Part shown: in pieces, positions 31,708 to 38,276 of the stretch | Layout: each line of letters opens with the position of its first letter | Numbering within the stretch: the first letter of the stretch is position 1 | Source of the DNA: a bacterium | Lineage (GTDB): Bacteria > Thermosulfidibacterota > Thermosulfidibacteria > Thermosulfidibacterales > JALWSI01 | Length of the DNA stretch: 39,292 bases | Direction: 5' to 3' | NCBI GenBank assembly: GCA_027080315.1 | Contig: JALWSI010000222.1 | Span: 1-39,292 of the forward strand | Notes under the pieces: model-generated | Seen by the model: the letters and a program-made list of their open reading frames with translations, nothing else | Database searches by the model: none | What the model was told of the DNA's origin: nothing | Position numbers and translations under genes: made by a program

Positions 31708-33426
31708 TTGAACAGAGAGGAGCTTGAAGAGCAATACCTACCACCTAAGGAGCTATGGCCCGAGATAATCATACCTGAAGAGGTCCCTATGCCTCCAAAG
31801 GCCAACCTCGCCTACGCGCTCCTTGACAGGCACGTGGCAGCAGGCAAAGGGGATCAGGTCGCCGTTAAGGACCTTGGCACCTGCTACACCTACAGAGAGA
31901 TACAAGAGGGGTCACTGCGTATTGCTCATGGTCTCGTCAACTTAGGAATACGAAAAGGTCAAAGGGTCTCTTACATGCTCAACAACACCAAAGAGGCCAT
32001 TATGGTGAACTTCGCGCTTCAAAGAATAGGAGCAATAGTGGCTCCATCGTCCCCCTATTGGGATAAAGAGTCTCTGAGATTTATCCTTAACAACGTTGGG
32101 GTCTCCCTTTGCGTAGTCAGTTCAGAGTACCTCTCAAAGATTGAAGCGGTTAAAGACGAAGTGCCCACTTTGAAATGGATAATGGTGGTAGGAGACCACA
32201 AGATATGCAGAGAAAGAGGACACATCTGCTTTGACCAGATGTTAGATACCGAAGATAGCAGCTACTTTCTTGAAGAGATGGATCCTGAAGACATAGCAGC
32301 AGTCCTCCATACCTCGGGAACCACCGGCAAACCAAAGGGCTGTGTACACAAGATAAAGAGCGTGATCTCTGAGTGCTACTTGGTGAACAAGTACGTGTGG
32401 CGTCTTGTGGAGGGAGACGTGTTGGGTGGGTCTGCCCCTGTATGCTTAGCTGCAGGCTACGGAACCTTCTGCCTTATCCCATTCTGGGCAGGTTCAACCA
32501 TATCTCTGATACCCAAGTTCTCTCCAAAAAACCTGATAGAGGCCATTGAGCGAGATGGAGTCACGGTACTAACAGGCCTAACAAACACCTACAAGGCCCT
32601 TCTCAAACACCCGGGATGTACCGAAGAGAGTACAAGGCATCTACGCCTCTGCACAGCTGGGGGCAGCACCCTGGATCCTCCGGTGTACCGCTCGTGGTTG
32701 GAAAGGGTGGGAAGGCCCATCTACGAAGGACTGGGGGCCACAGAGATGCTACACCTTGTACTCTCCAACGCCGTCCACATGAGGCCAAAGGCTGGATCGG
32801 TGGGCTTCCCCATCCCCGGGTTTGATGTGAAGATCATAAACGAAAAGAACGAACCCTGCCCTCCTGGGGAAATGGGTAGAATGATCGCCAAGGGTCCCAC
32901 AGGGGTGATATACTGGAACGCCCACAGGGTCCCAGAGCTCTTAGAGAAACAGAAGAGAAATGTTGTTGATGGTTATACCTGCTTGGGCGACGTTATGACC
33001 AAGGTGCCAAGCGGCTACTACTACTTTGTGGCAAGGGTTAAAGACCTCATGCATAAAGAGGGAAAGACCATAGGGCCTCTTGAGATAGAGGAGTTACTCA
33101 TCACCCACCCCTACGTAGAGGACGCGGGGGTGATCTCTTTGCCCAAAGAGGAAAACAAAGAAGACGAAGAGATAGTGGCCTTTGTGGTGACAAAGTGGGG
33201 CGACAACCTACCCATGGAAAAGAGAAGAGAGATACGGCAGTTCTGCAAAGAGAACTTGGATGCAGAGTACAAGGTGCCCGATTGCATAGAAGGGGTGGCC
33301 TTCATCCCCCGCACCCCGGCAGGCAAACCCCTGCGTAACATATTGAGAAAATGGGAAATGGGGAAAAGGCTGGAGAGGCAGCGCAAAGCTGGCTACAAAA
33401 GTGGAAGTTCAGGAGGATGCTCCTGA
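31708..33426 (+). CDS. AMP-dependent acyl/aryl-CoA ligase (ANL superfamily, benzoate-CoA-ligase-like)
   Basis: The enzyme activates a carboxylate as acyl-AMP and then forms the CoA thioester. The 572-residue product has the P-loop LHTSGTTGKPKGCVH, the A5 motif YEGLGATEM, the A7 Asp in YTCLGDVM, the hinge ARVKDLMHKEGKTIGPLEIEE and the C-terminal A10 region TPAGKPLRNILRK with the catalytic Lys. The general layout resembles benzoate-CoA or other aromatic/short-chain ligases; the exact substrate is not deducible. The hinge has KEG where SGG is common. The start is TTG at 31708 after GAGGAGG, with no nearby ATG. The tail ends in a Ser/Gly/Cys stretch (SGSSGGCS). It is a single-gene unit, so no pathway context helps. 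Confidence 0.9.
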   Translation: MNREELEEQYLPPKELWPEIIIPEEVPMPPKANLAYALLDRHVAAGKGDQVAVKDLGTCYTYREIQEGSLRIAHGLVNLGIRKGQRVSYMLNNTKEAIMVNFALQRIGAIVAPSSPYWDKESLRFILNNVGVSLCVVSSEYLSKIEAVKDEVPTLKWIMVVGDHKICRERGHICFDQMLDTEDSSYFLEEMDPEDIAAVLHTSGTTGKPKGCVHKIKSVISECYLVNKYVWRLVEGDVLGGSAPVCLAAGYGTFCLIPFWAGSTISLIPKFSPKNLIEAIERDGVTVLTGLTNTYKALLKHPGCTEESTRHLRLCTAGGSTLDPPVYRSWLERVGRPIYEGLGATEMLHLVLSNAVHMRPKAGSVGFPIPGFDVKIINEKNEPCPPGEMGRMIAKGPTGVIYWNAHRVPELLEKQKRNVVDGYTCLGDVMTKVPSGYYYFVARVKDLMHKEGKTIGPLEIEELLITHPYVEDAGVISLPKEENKEDEEIVAFVVTKWGDNLPMEKRREIRQFCKENLDAEYKVPDCIEGVAFIPRTPAGKPLRNILRKWEMGKRLERQRKAGYKSGSSGGCS

Positions 33427-33437
33427 GAAGGAACTTC
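33404..33437 (+). terminator. Stem-loop across the ligase stop codon (weak terminator candidate)
   Basis: CAGGAG (33410-33415) pairs with CTCCTG (33420-33425) around loop GATG. Outer arms GAAGTT (33404-33409) and AACTTC (33432-33437) also pair across a 5-6 nt bulge. It includes the ligase stop codon. No T-run follows, so it may stabilise the 3' end rather than terminate. Confidence 0.35.
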
Positions 33438-33457
33438 AACTTTCGCCATTTCACCCC

Positions 33458-33487
33458 TTGACAGCCCCAACCAATACCTACTACATC
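33458..33487 (+). promoter_or_regulatory. Candidate promoter for the tRNA-Leu/tRNA-Pro/surE unit
   Basis: A perfect -35 TTGACA at 33458-33463 is followed at 18 nt by TACATC (33482-33487), with TACTAC at 15 nt as an alternative. It ends about 16 nt before tRNA-Leu, the right place for a tRNA promoter. There is no terminator between the tRNAs and surE, so surE and pcm may share this transcript. Confidence 0.45.
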
Positions 33488-33502
33488 ACAGCTCCAGCGT
33501 TG

Positions 33503-33589
33503 GCCGAAGTGGCGGAACTGGTAGACGCGCTATCTTGAGGGGGTAGTGGGCGTTTGCCCGTGCGGGTTCGAGTCCCGCCTTCGGCACCA
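33503..33589 (+). tRNA. tRNA-Leu (GAG)
   Basis: This is an 87-nt type II tRNA. The acceptor stem is GCCGAAG/CTTCGGC with encoded CCA. The D arm contains GGCGGAACTGGTAGACGC, and the anticodon stem CTATC/GGTAG has loop TTGAGGG (anticodon GAG at 33537-33539). A long variable arm (TGGGCGTTTGCCCG) and T arm GCGGGTTCGAGTCCCGC follow. It lies 5 nt upstream of tRNA-Pro(GGG), so the two are co-transcribed. Confidence 0.97.
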
Positions 33590-33594
33590 TCACT

Positions 33595-33671
33595 CGGGGC
33601 GTGGCGCAGTCTGGTAGCGCACTGGCATGGGGGGTCAGTGGTCGGCCGTTCGAATCGGCTCGCCCCGACCA
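33595..33671 (+). tRNA. tRNA-Pro (GGG)
   Basis: The 77-nt cloverleaf has acceptor CGGGGCG/CGCCCCG with encoded ACCA. The D arm contains GCGCAGTCTGGTAGCGC, and the anticodon stem CTGGC/GTCAG has loop ATGGGGG (anticodon GGG at 33629-33631). The T loop is TTCGAAT. It ends 32 nt before the surE ATG. Its 3' part is identical over 33 nt to the second tRNA-Pro downstream. Confidence 0.97.
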
Positions 33672-33673
33672 TT
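33641..33673 (+). repeat. 33-nt direct repeat, copy 1 (3' half of tRNA-Pro GGG)
   Basis: This segment (variable loop, T arm, acceptor 3' strand, CCA and two further bases) is identical, base for base, to 35183-35215 in the tRNA-Pro(CGG) gene. The two copies are in direct orientation and bracket surE-pcm at a distance of 1542 nt. The identity reflects isoacceptor paralogy, not necessarily a mobile element. Confidence 0.85.
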
Positions 33674-33703
33674 CTTCCCACTCCCAAGGGGAGGTTTTCT
33701 GAG

Positions 33704-34459
33704 ATGCTTATCCTTCTCACCAACGACGACGGTATCTGGGCTAAAGGCCTGAAGGTTCTTGAGCAATCCCTTTCAAGCTTCGGCACCTGCTGCGTAGTGG
33801 CCCCCGACCGAGAAAAAAGCGCAGCAAGCCACTCCGTCACCCTCCACCGCCCCCTACGGGTTGAGGAGGTAGCACCAAACAGGTTCGCGGTGGACGGCAC
33901 TCCCACCGACTGCGTGATCCTCGGGGTTCACAAGCTCGCAGGCAAGAAGCCCGATCTATTGGTCTCTGGGATAAACGACGGGGGAAACATGGGAGACGAT
34001 GTTAGCTACTCCGGCACAGTGTCCGCCGCCATTGAAGGCACCATTCTGGGAGTCCCCTCCATAGCGGTCTCTTTAGCCCGGGGAGAGCACCGCAACTTTG
34101 AGACCGCAGGAGAGGTGATCAAAAAGATAGTCCCCTTAGTGGCAGAGAACGGCCTTCCCAAAGACGCCCTTCTGAATGTGAATGTTCCAGACGTGGAGAG
34201 TTTTGAAGAGCTGAAGGGAGTCAGGTGGACCCGCCTGGGAAAGCTCTCCTACGTTGACACCTTAGCAGAGATGAAGGATCCCCGGGGCAAGACCTACTAC
34301 TGGGTGGGAGGCACCCCGGTCAGGGAAGATGAGAACGGGGCAGACACCGATCTGGTAGCCGTTGAAGAGGGATACGTCTCCATCACTCCAATAAGGCTTG
34401 ACCTAACCCATAACAGGGCCCTGAGAGAGCTCAGAGAAAGATGGAAGGTCTCTCTATGA
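33704..34459 (+). CDS. surE: 5'/3'-nucleotidase SurE
   Basis: SurE is a metal-dependent nucleoside-monophosphatase and short-chain exopolyphosphatase linked to stress survival. The 251-residue product begins [15 protein letters not shown], with the metal-binding NDDG. It continues with [20 protein letters not shown] (catalytic Ser region), [12 protein letters not shown], the [20 protein letters not shown] block with the metal-binding Asn, and a C-terminal [14 protein letters not shown] at 33704 has GGGGAGG about 9 nt upstream; a longer in-frame extension through the tRNA is rejected. It overlaps pcm by 4 nt (ATGA), the conserved surE-pcm arrangement. Confidence 0.97.
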   Translation: MLILLTNDDGIWAKGLKVLEQSLSSFGTCCVVAPDREKSAASHSVTLHRPLRVEEVAPNRFAVDGTPTDCVILGVHKLAGKKPDLLVSGINDGGNMGDDVSYSGTVSAAIEGTILGVPSIAVSLARGEHRNFETAGEVIKKIVPLVAENGLPKDALLNVNVPDVESFEELKGVRWTRLGKLSYVDTLAEMKDPRGKTYYWVGGTPVREDENGADTDLVAVEEGYVSITPIRLDLTHNRALRELRERWKVSL

Positions 34460-35109
34460 GGGAGAAGGAGAGGATAGAGAGAGCACGAAGAGAGATGGTG
34501 GACCTCATAAGGCGCCGGGGTGTCAGAGACGAAAGGGTATTACAGGCGATGTTAGAGGTTCCCCGCCATCTGTTTGTGCCCCTTCACCTTAGAGAGATGG
34601 CCTACGACGATACCCCCCTCTCCATAGGGAGCGGCCAGACCATCTCTCAGCCCTACATCGTAGCTCTTATGACAGAGGCTCTAATGCTTGACGGCACCGA
34701 GAAGGTGCTTGAGATAGGTACTGGGTCGGGATACCAAACCACCATACTTTCCCGTCTCTGCCGATGGGTTTACACCGTTGAGAGGCTTCCTGAGCTCTCC
34801 AAAAGGGCCCAAGAGTCTCTTAAAGGTTTGGGATGCAGAAACGTCTCATTCAAAGTAGGAGACGGCACCTTAGGATGGAGCGAACACGCCCCATACCAAG
34901 CCATAATGGTTACCGCGGGAGCACCAAAGGTACCAGAACCCCTTATTACTCAGCTTGCGGTGGGTGGTAGACTGGTCATTCCCGTGGGAAGTCAGTCTCA
35001 TCAGGAGCTGTTGAGGATCACCAAAGAGAATGATAAGGGGAAACTCCGGCGTGAGTCGCTGGGAGGGTGTATCTTCGTGCGTCTCATTGGGGAGGAGGGC
35101 TGGAATTAG
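34456..35109 (+). CDS. pcm: Protein-L-isoaspartate O-methyltransferase Pcm
   Basis: Pcm repairs isoaspartyl residues in aged proteins using SAM. The 217-residue product has the signature [20 protein letters not shown], motif [27 protein letters not shown], and the C-terminal [19 protein letters not shown] in the N-terminal part is also typical. I use ATG at 34456 (GGAAGG 7 nt upstream, overlapping the surE stop) rather than ATG at 34441. The surE-pcm pair precedes nlpD in many proteobacteria; here a tRNA-Pro and one extra gene come between pcm and an nlpD-like gene. Confidence 0.96.
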   Translation: MREKERIERARREMVDLIRRRGVRDERVLQAMLEVPRHLFVPLHLREMAYDDTPLSIGSGQTISQPYIVALMTEALMLDGTEKVLEIGTGSGYQTTILSRLCRWVYTVERLPELSKRAQESLKGLGCRNVSFKVGDGTLGWSEHAPYQAIMVTAGAPKVPEPLITQLAVGGRLVIPVGSQSHQELLRITKENDKGKLRRESLGGCIFVRLIGEEGWN

Positions 35110-35136
35110 GGAAGGATCAAACGATCTATGGAGAGT

Positions 35137-35213
35137 CGGGGCGTAGCGCAGCCTGGTAGCGCACCAGCTTCGGGAGTTGGGTGTCGGCCGTTCGAATCGG
35201 CTCGCCCCGACCA
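35137..35213 (+). tRNA. tRNA-Pro (CGG)
   Basis: The 77-nt cloverleaf has acceptor CGGGGCG/CGCCCCG with encoded ACCA. The D arm contains GCGCAGCCTGGTAGCGC, and the anticodon stem CCAGC/GTTGG has loop TTCGGGA (anticodon CGG at 35171-35173). The T loop is TTCGAAT. It lies 27 nt after the pcm stop and 28 nt before the next gene, inside an otherwise protein-coding unit. It differs from the upstream Pro tRNA mainly in the anticodon arm. Confidence 0.97.
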
Positions 35214-35215
35214 TT
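35183..35215 (+). repeat. 33-nt direct repeat, copy 2 (3' half of tRNA-Pro CGG)
   Basis: Identical to 33641-33673 over all 33 bases and in the same orientation. Recombination between the two copies would remove surE, pcm and one proline tRNA body, fusing the anticodon arm of the first with the 3' half of the second. Confidence 0.85.
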
Positions 35216-35241
35216 ATTCCTCTCATTCAACCCATCCCACC

Positions 35242-35679
35242 ATGATAGGAGTGATTGGAGCAGCATCACCACCTCAGGAACTAAGGGAAGTGGCCTATCT
35301 CGTGGGAAAAGGCATAGCTCAAAGAGGGTGGATTCTTGTCTGTGGAGGACGCACCGGTGTTATGGAGGAGTCTGCAAAAGGGGCAAGGGATGCTGGAGGA
35401 ATCACCGTGGGAATCCTGCCTTCTGGATCCACCGAAGAAGCGAATCCTTACATTATGTGCCCCATAGCAACAAACATGGGCTCTGCCAGAAACGCTATTA
35501 TCATCTCTACCTCCAAGGCCCTTGTGGCCATCGGAGGAGGATACGGCACCCTGTCTGAGATAGCTTTGGCCCTTAAGGCAGGCAAAAACGTGATAGGTCT
35601 TAAGACCTGGGACGTTCCAGGGGTGGTAAAAGCAGCAGACATAGAACACGCCTTCAAGCTGCTGGAGGAGACGGTGTGA
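35242..35679 (+). CDS. TIGR00725-type protein (Rossmann, LOG/SLOG-like)
   Basis: The 145-residue product belongs to the lysine-decarboxylase-like LOG/SLOG superfamily of nucleotide-binding proteins. It starts MIGVIGAASPP, has GWILVCGGRTGVMEESAKGA (the equivalent of PGGxGTxxE-type loops), GILPSGSTEEAN, MGSARNAIIISTSKALVAIGGGYGTLSEIALALKAGK (pieces), and KTWDVPGVVKAAD near the end. Related LOG proteins are cytokinin-type nucleotide 5'-monophosphate phosphoribohydrolases, but the catalytic motif PGGxGTxxE appears only as IGGGYGTLSE. Activity is uncertain. ATG at 35242 lacks a clear ribosome binding site and lies 28 nt after the tRNA; an in-frame extension through the tRNA is rejected. Confidence 0.85.
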   Translation: MIGVIGAASPPQELREVAYLVGKGIAQRGWILVCGGRTGVMEESAKGARDAGGITVGILPSGSTEEANPYIMCPIATNMGSARNAIIISTSKALVAIGGGYGTLSEIALALKAGKNVIGLKTWDVPGVVKAADIEHAFKLLEETV

Positions 35680-36356
35680 TTTTGGCTCCCAACACCCCAA
35701 TAAAGACGCTTTGGAAGGTAATTTTGATTCTCCTTCTCTCCTTAGCTTTGACACAACCAGCGGGGGCCAGAACCCGCAGCGGTTACATATACCACAAGGT
35801 TAAAAAAGGAGAGACCCTCTACCGGATTGCCAAAAGATACGGGGTCTCTTTGAAAGAGATAATGAGAGTGAACAGAATAAAAGACCCCAAGAGGGTGAGG
35901 GTTGGTAGGGTGCTGGCCATCCCAAAGAAGAGAAAAAGTTCCTATAAAAGCTCTTCAATCCAAGGTGCCAAAACCCAGAAAAAACGCGGCCACAGCACCA
36001 GAACAAAGAAGGGAGAGTTCATCCTCCCAGGAAGGGTGCTCCTGATGAATCCTGGAACCAACCACGGCCTTGACCTGAAGCTGGCAGGGGGCATAGTGAG
36101 GGCCGCAGGGGACGGTAAAGTGGCCTATTGCGCCTCTGCCATATCTATGGTGGGGTACTCCTCCCTCTTGATCATTCAACACGAAGGAGGGTTTGAGACC
36201 GTTTACGCAGGAAGCAACGTGGAGTGGACAAAGAAAAAAGGAGAATGGGTGATGCAGGGAGAAATCATAGGAATCACAAAGAACGGATATCCATTACACT
36301 TTGAGATCAGACGAAAGGGTCAACCTGTTTCTGCCCTTAGATACCTGAAAAGGTGA
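35676..36356 (+). CDS. Exported LysM + degenerate LytM (M23-like) protein, NlpD/EnvC-type amidase-activator candidate
   Basis: The 226-residue product has a signal segment (hydrophobic 13-29, probable cleavage near AGA at 29-31) and one LysM domain (about 39-83, YHKVKKGETLYRIAKRYG). A basic Lys/Ser/Thr linker and a C-terminal LytM/M23 fold (about 115-226) follow. The zinc sites are damaged: the first ligand His of HxGxD is Asn (N129 in NHGLD), and HxH is PLH (206-208). NlpD and EnvC have similar losses and activate cell-wall amidases instead of cutting. Order after surE-pcm also matches nlpD. The start GTG at 35676 overlaps the previous stop by 4 nt. rpoS, which often follows nlpD, is absent. 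Confidence 0.82.
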   Translation: MILAPNTPIKTLWKVILILLLSLALTQPAGARTRSGYIYHKVKKGETLYRIAKRYGVSLKEIMRVNRIKDPKRVRVGRVLAIPKKRKSSYKSSSIQGAKTQKKRGHSTRTKKGEFILPGRVLLMNPGTNHGLDLKLAGGIVRAAGDGKVAYCASAISMVGYSSLLIIQHEGGFETVYAGSNVEWTKKKGEWVMQGEIIGITKNGYPLHFEIRRKGQPVSALRYLKR

Positions 36357-36369
36357 GAGAGGAGATAGC

Positions 36370-37680
36370 ATGAGAGTAACGGTTATCGGTGCAGGCTACG
36401 TGGGGTTGGTCACTGCAGCGGGATTTGCTGAGTTTGGTAACGAGGTGATCTGCGTTGACAAGGTGAAAGAGAAGATAGACACCTTGAACCGGGGTGAGAT
36501 CCCATTTTACGAGCCTGGACTCAAAGAGCTTGTTGAGAAGGGCACCAAAGACCAACGACTGGAGTTCACCCAGGACATAGATAGGGCCATAAAAGAGGCC
36601 TTGGTGATATTCATAGCCGTGGGAACCCCTCCCAGAGGAGATGGAGGAGCAGACCTCTCCCACGTGGAAGAGGTGGCGAGAACTATAGCCAAGAACCTCA
36701 ACGACTACAAAGTGGTGGTCACAAAAAGCACCGTGCCTGTAGGCACAGGAGACAAGATAGAGGCCATAATTGAAGAGACCAAAAAGGGAGAGGTGGAGTT
36801 TGACGTAGCTTCAAACCCCGAATTTCTCAGAGAGGGCTCGGCGGTTTACGACTTCCTTCACCCCGACAGGGTGGTGATAGGAACCGAAAGCGACTCGGCG
36901 CGGGCCATCTTAAGAGATCTCTACCGCCCTCTCTACTTAAGGGACACCCCCTTCGTCTTCACCACCAGAAAGACCTCTGAGCTAATCAAGTACGCTTCAA
37001 ACTCTTTCCTCGCCATGAAGATCTCATTCATCAACGAGATTGCCAACCTATGCGACCTGGTTGACGCCGATGTTCACGTAGTAGCCAAGGGAATGGGGTT
37101 GGATGGAAGAATAGGCCCCAAGTTTCTGCATCCCGGACCGGGATACGGAGGTTCCTGCTTTCCCAAGGACACCATGGCCTTGCGCAAGATAGCAGAGGAG
37201 GTAGGCTACCACTTTAAACTGGTGAACTCCACAATAGAGGTGAACCAGCAACAGCGAGAGGTGGCGGTAAAGAAGATAGAAGAGGCTGCCGGAAGCTTGA
37301 AAGGGAAGACCGTCGCCCTGCTGGGACTCTCGTTCAAGCCCAACACCGACGACATCAGAGAGTCTCCAGCTGTGGACATAGCCCTCAGACTCCTTGAAAG
37401 AGGGGCAAAGATAAGGGCCTTTGATCCAGCAGCGATGAAGACCGCGAGCGAGGTTCTTAAAGATAAAGGAGAGGTGCTCTACGCAAAGGACTCATACAAC
37501 GCAGCAGAAGGGGCTGACCTTCTGGTGGTTGCCACAGAATGGAACCAGTTTAGAAACCTGAACTTAGAGCGGTTAAAAGAATCCCTTAAAGAGCCTGTTG
37601 TTGTTGACCTTCGCAACATTTACGAGCCGGAGAAGATGAAGTCCTTAGGGTTCAAATACTGGGGCATGGGAAGGAGATGA
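36370..37680 (+). CDS. ugd: UDP-glucose 6-dehydrogenase
   Basis: This enzyme oxidises UDP-glucose to UDP-glucuronate with two NAD+, supplying uronic acids for capsule, LPS or exopolysaccharide. The 436-residue product has the Rossmann start MRVTVIGAGYVGLVTA and IPFYEPGLKELV. FIAVGTPPRGDGGADLSHVE and TKSTVPVGTG follow, then the central dimer domain with NPEFLREGSAVYDFLHPDRVVIG, and the catalytic Cys in GPGYGGSCFPKDT (about residue 260). The C-terminal domain has LGLSFKPNTDDIRESPA. It begins 13 nt after the LysM gene with a GAGGAG ribosome binding site and is upstream of the yggT-DUF167-mtnA genes. It links this unit to the glycosyltransferases elsewhere in the window. Confidence 0.96.
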   Translation: MRVTVIGAGYVGLVTAAGFAEFGNEVICVDKVKEKIDTLNRGEIPFYEPGLKELVEKGTKDQRLEFTQDIDRAIKEALVIFIAVGTPPRGDGGADLSHVEEVARTIAKNLNDYKVVVTKSTVPVGTGDKIEAIIEETKKGEVEFDVASNPEFLREGSAVYDFLHPDRVVIGTESDSARAILRDLYRPLYLRDTPFVFTTRKTSELIKYASNSFLAMKISFINEIANLCDLVDADVHVVAKGMGLDGRIGPKFLHPGPGYGGSCFPKDTMALRKIAEEVGYHFKLVNSTIEVNQQQREVAVKKIEEAAGSLKGKTVALLGLSFKPNTDDIRESPAVDIALRLLERGAKIRAFDPAAMKTASEVLKDKGEVLYAKDSYNAAEGADLLVVATEWNQFRNLNLERLKESLKEPVVVDLRNIYEPEKMKSLGFKYWGMGRR

Positions 37681-37692
37681 GAGGTGTTTGTT

Positions 37693-37980
37693 ATGGGTAA
37701 CCTTTTAAGAGCAATAGCTCAGATCATCAACATGGTGCTCAACATATACATGTGGATAGTGATCATCGCAGCCCTGATCTCCTGGGTGAATCCTGATCCC
37801 TACAATCCCATTGTGAGATTCCTCTACCGCGCCACAGAACCCGTCTTTCAGAGGGTACGCCGGTTCATTCCCCCCATGGGAGGAATAGACCTCTCGCCCT
37901 TAGTGGTTCTCTTGGCCATATACTTCCTTCAGTACTTCCTGGTTACCACCCTGCTGCAGCTCTCAGTGCGACTGGGATGA
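37693..37980 (+). CDS. YggT family membrane protein
   Basis: The 95-residue product has two hydrophobic segments (about 5-30 and 68-92) separated by the conserved loop ISWVNPDPYNPIVRFLYRATEPVF with RRFIPPMGGIDLSPLVV, both hallmarks of YggT. Family members are linked genetically to division or osmotic balance, but the biochemical role is not settled. ATG at 37693 has AGAGG about 8 nt upstream; a GTG at 37684 is an alternative. It overlaps the DUF167 gene by 4 nt, and this YggT-DUF167 pairing recurs in many genomes. Confidence 0.93.
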   Translation: MGNLLRAIAQIINMVLNIYMWIVIIAALISWVNPDPYNPIVRFLYRATEPVFQRVRRFIPPMGGIDLSPLVVLLAIYFLQYFLVTTLLQLSVRLG

Positions 37981-38276
37981 GCCATCCTGCATGGATTGAG
38001 AACCATCCTCAAGGGATAGTGCTACTGGTGAAGGTACAGCCCAGATCCTCTAAAGCAGGAATAGGAGGAGAGATAGGCGGAAGGCTAAAGATAAAGCTAA
38101 GCTCTCCCCCGATTGAAGGAAAGGCCAACAAAGAGCTCATTGAGCTGGTGGCAAAGAGATTGAAGATAGCAAAGTCTGCCGTATCTCTGGTTAAAGGGGA
38201 AAAGGGGAAAGAGAAGAGTCTTCTCTGCAAAGGAATCTCTCCCCAAGAAGCGGCAGAGCTTTTAGGAGGTGGTTAA
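37977..38276 (+). CDS. DUF167 (UPF0235, YggU) family protein
   Basis: The 99-residue product shows the DUF167 pattern: VLLVKVQPRSSKAGI, then LKIKLSSPPIEGKANKELIELVAKRLKI (pieces) and VSLVKGEKGKEKSLLCKGI. Function is unknown; the fold is a small alpha/beta domain. The ATG overlaps the yggT stop (ATGA). Its end overlaps a possible GTG start of mtnA by 8 nt. Confidence 0.93.
   Translation: MSHPAWIENHPQGIVLLVKVQPRSSKAGIGGEIGGRLKIKLSSPPIEGKANKELIELVAKRLKIAKSAVSLVKGEKGKEKSLLCKGISPQEAAELLGGG

Noticed and set aside
33554-33703. N-terminal extension of surE through the tRNA-Leu and tRNA-Pro genes
   Set aside because: The extension is translated tRNA sequence; SurE homologues begin at [10 protein letters not shown], and a ribosome binding site precedes ATG 33704.
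33641-35215. tRNA-Pro repeats as attachment sites of an integrated element
   Set aside because: The bracketed DNA holds only surE and pcm, no integrase or phage gene, and the identity is explained by isoacceptor tRNA similarity.
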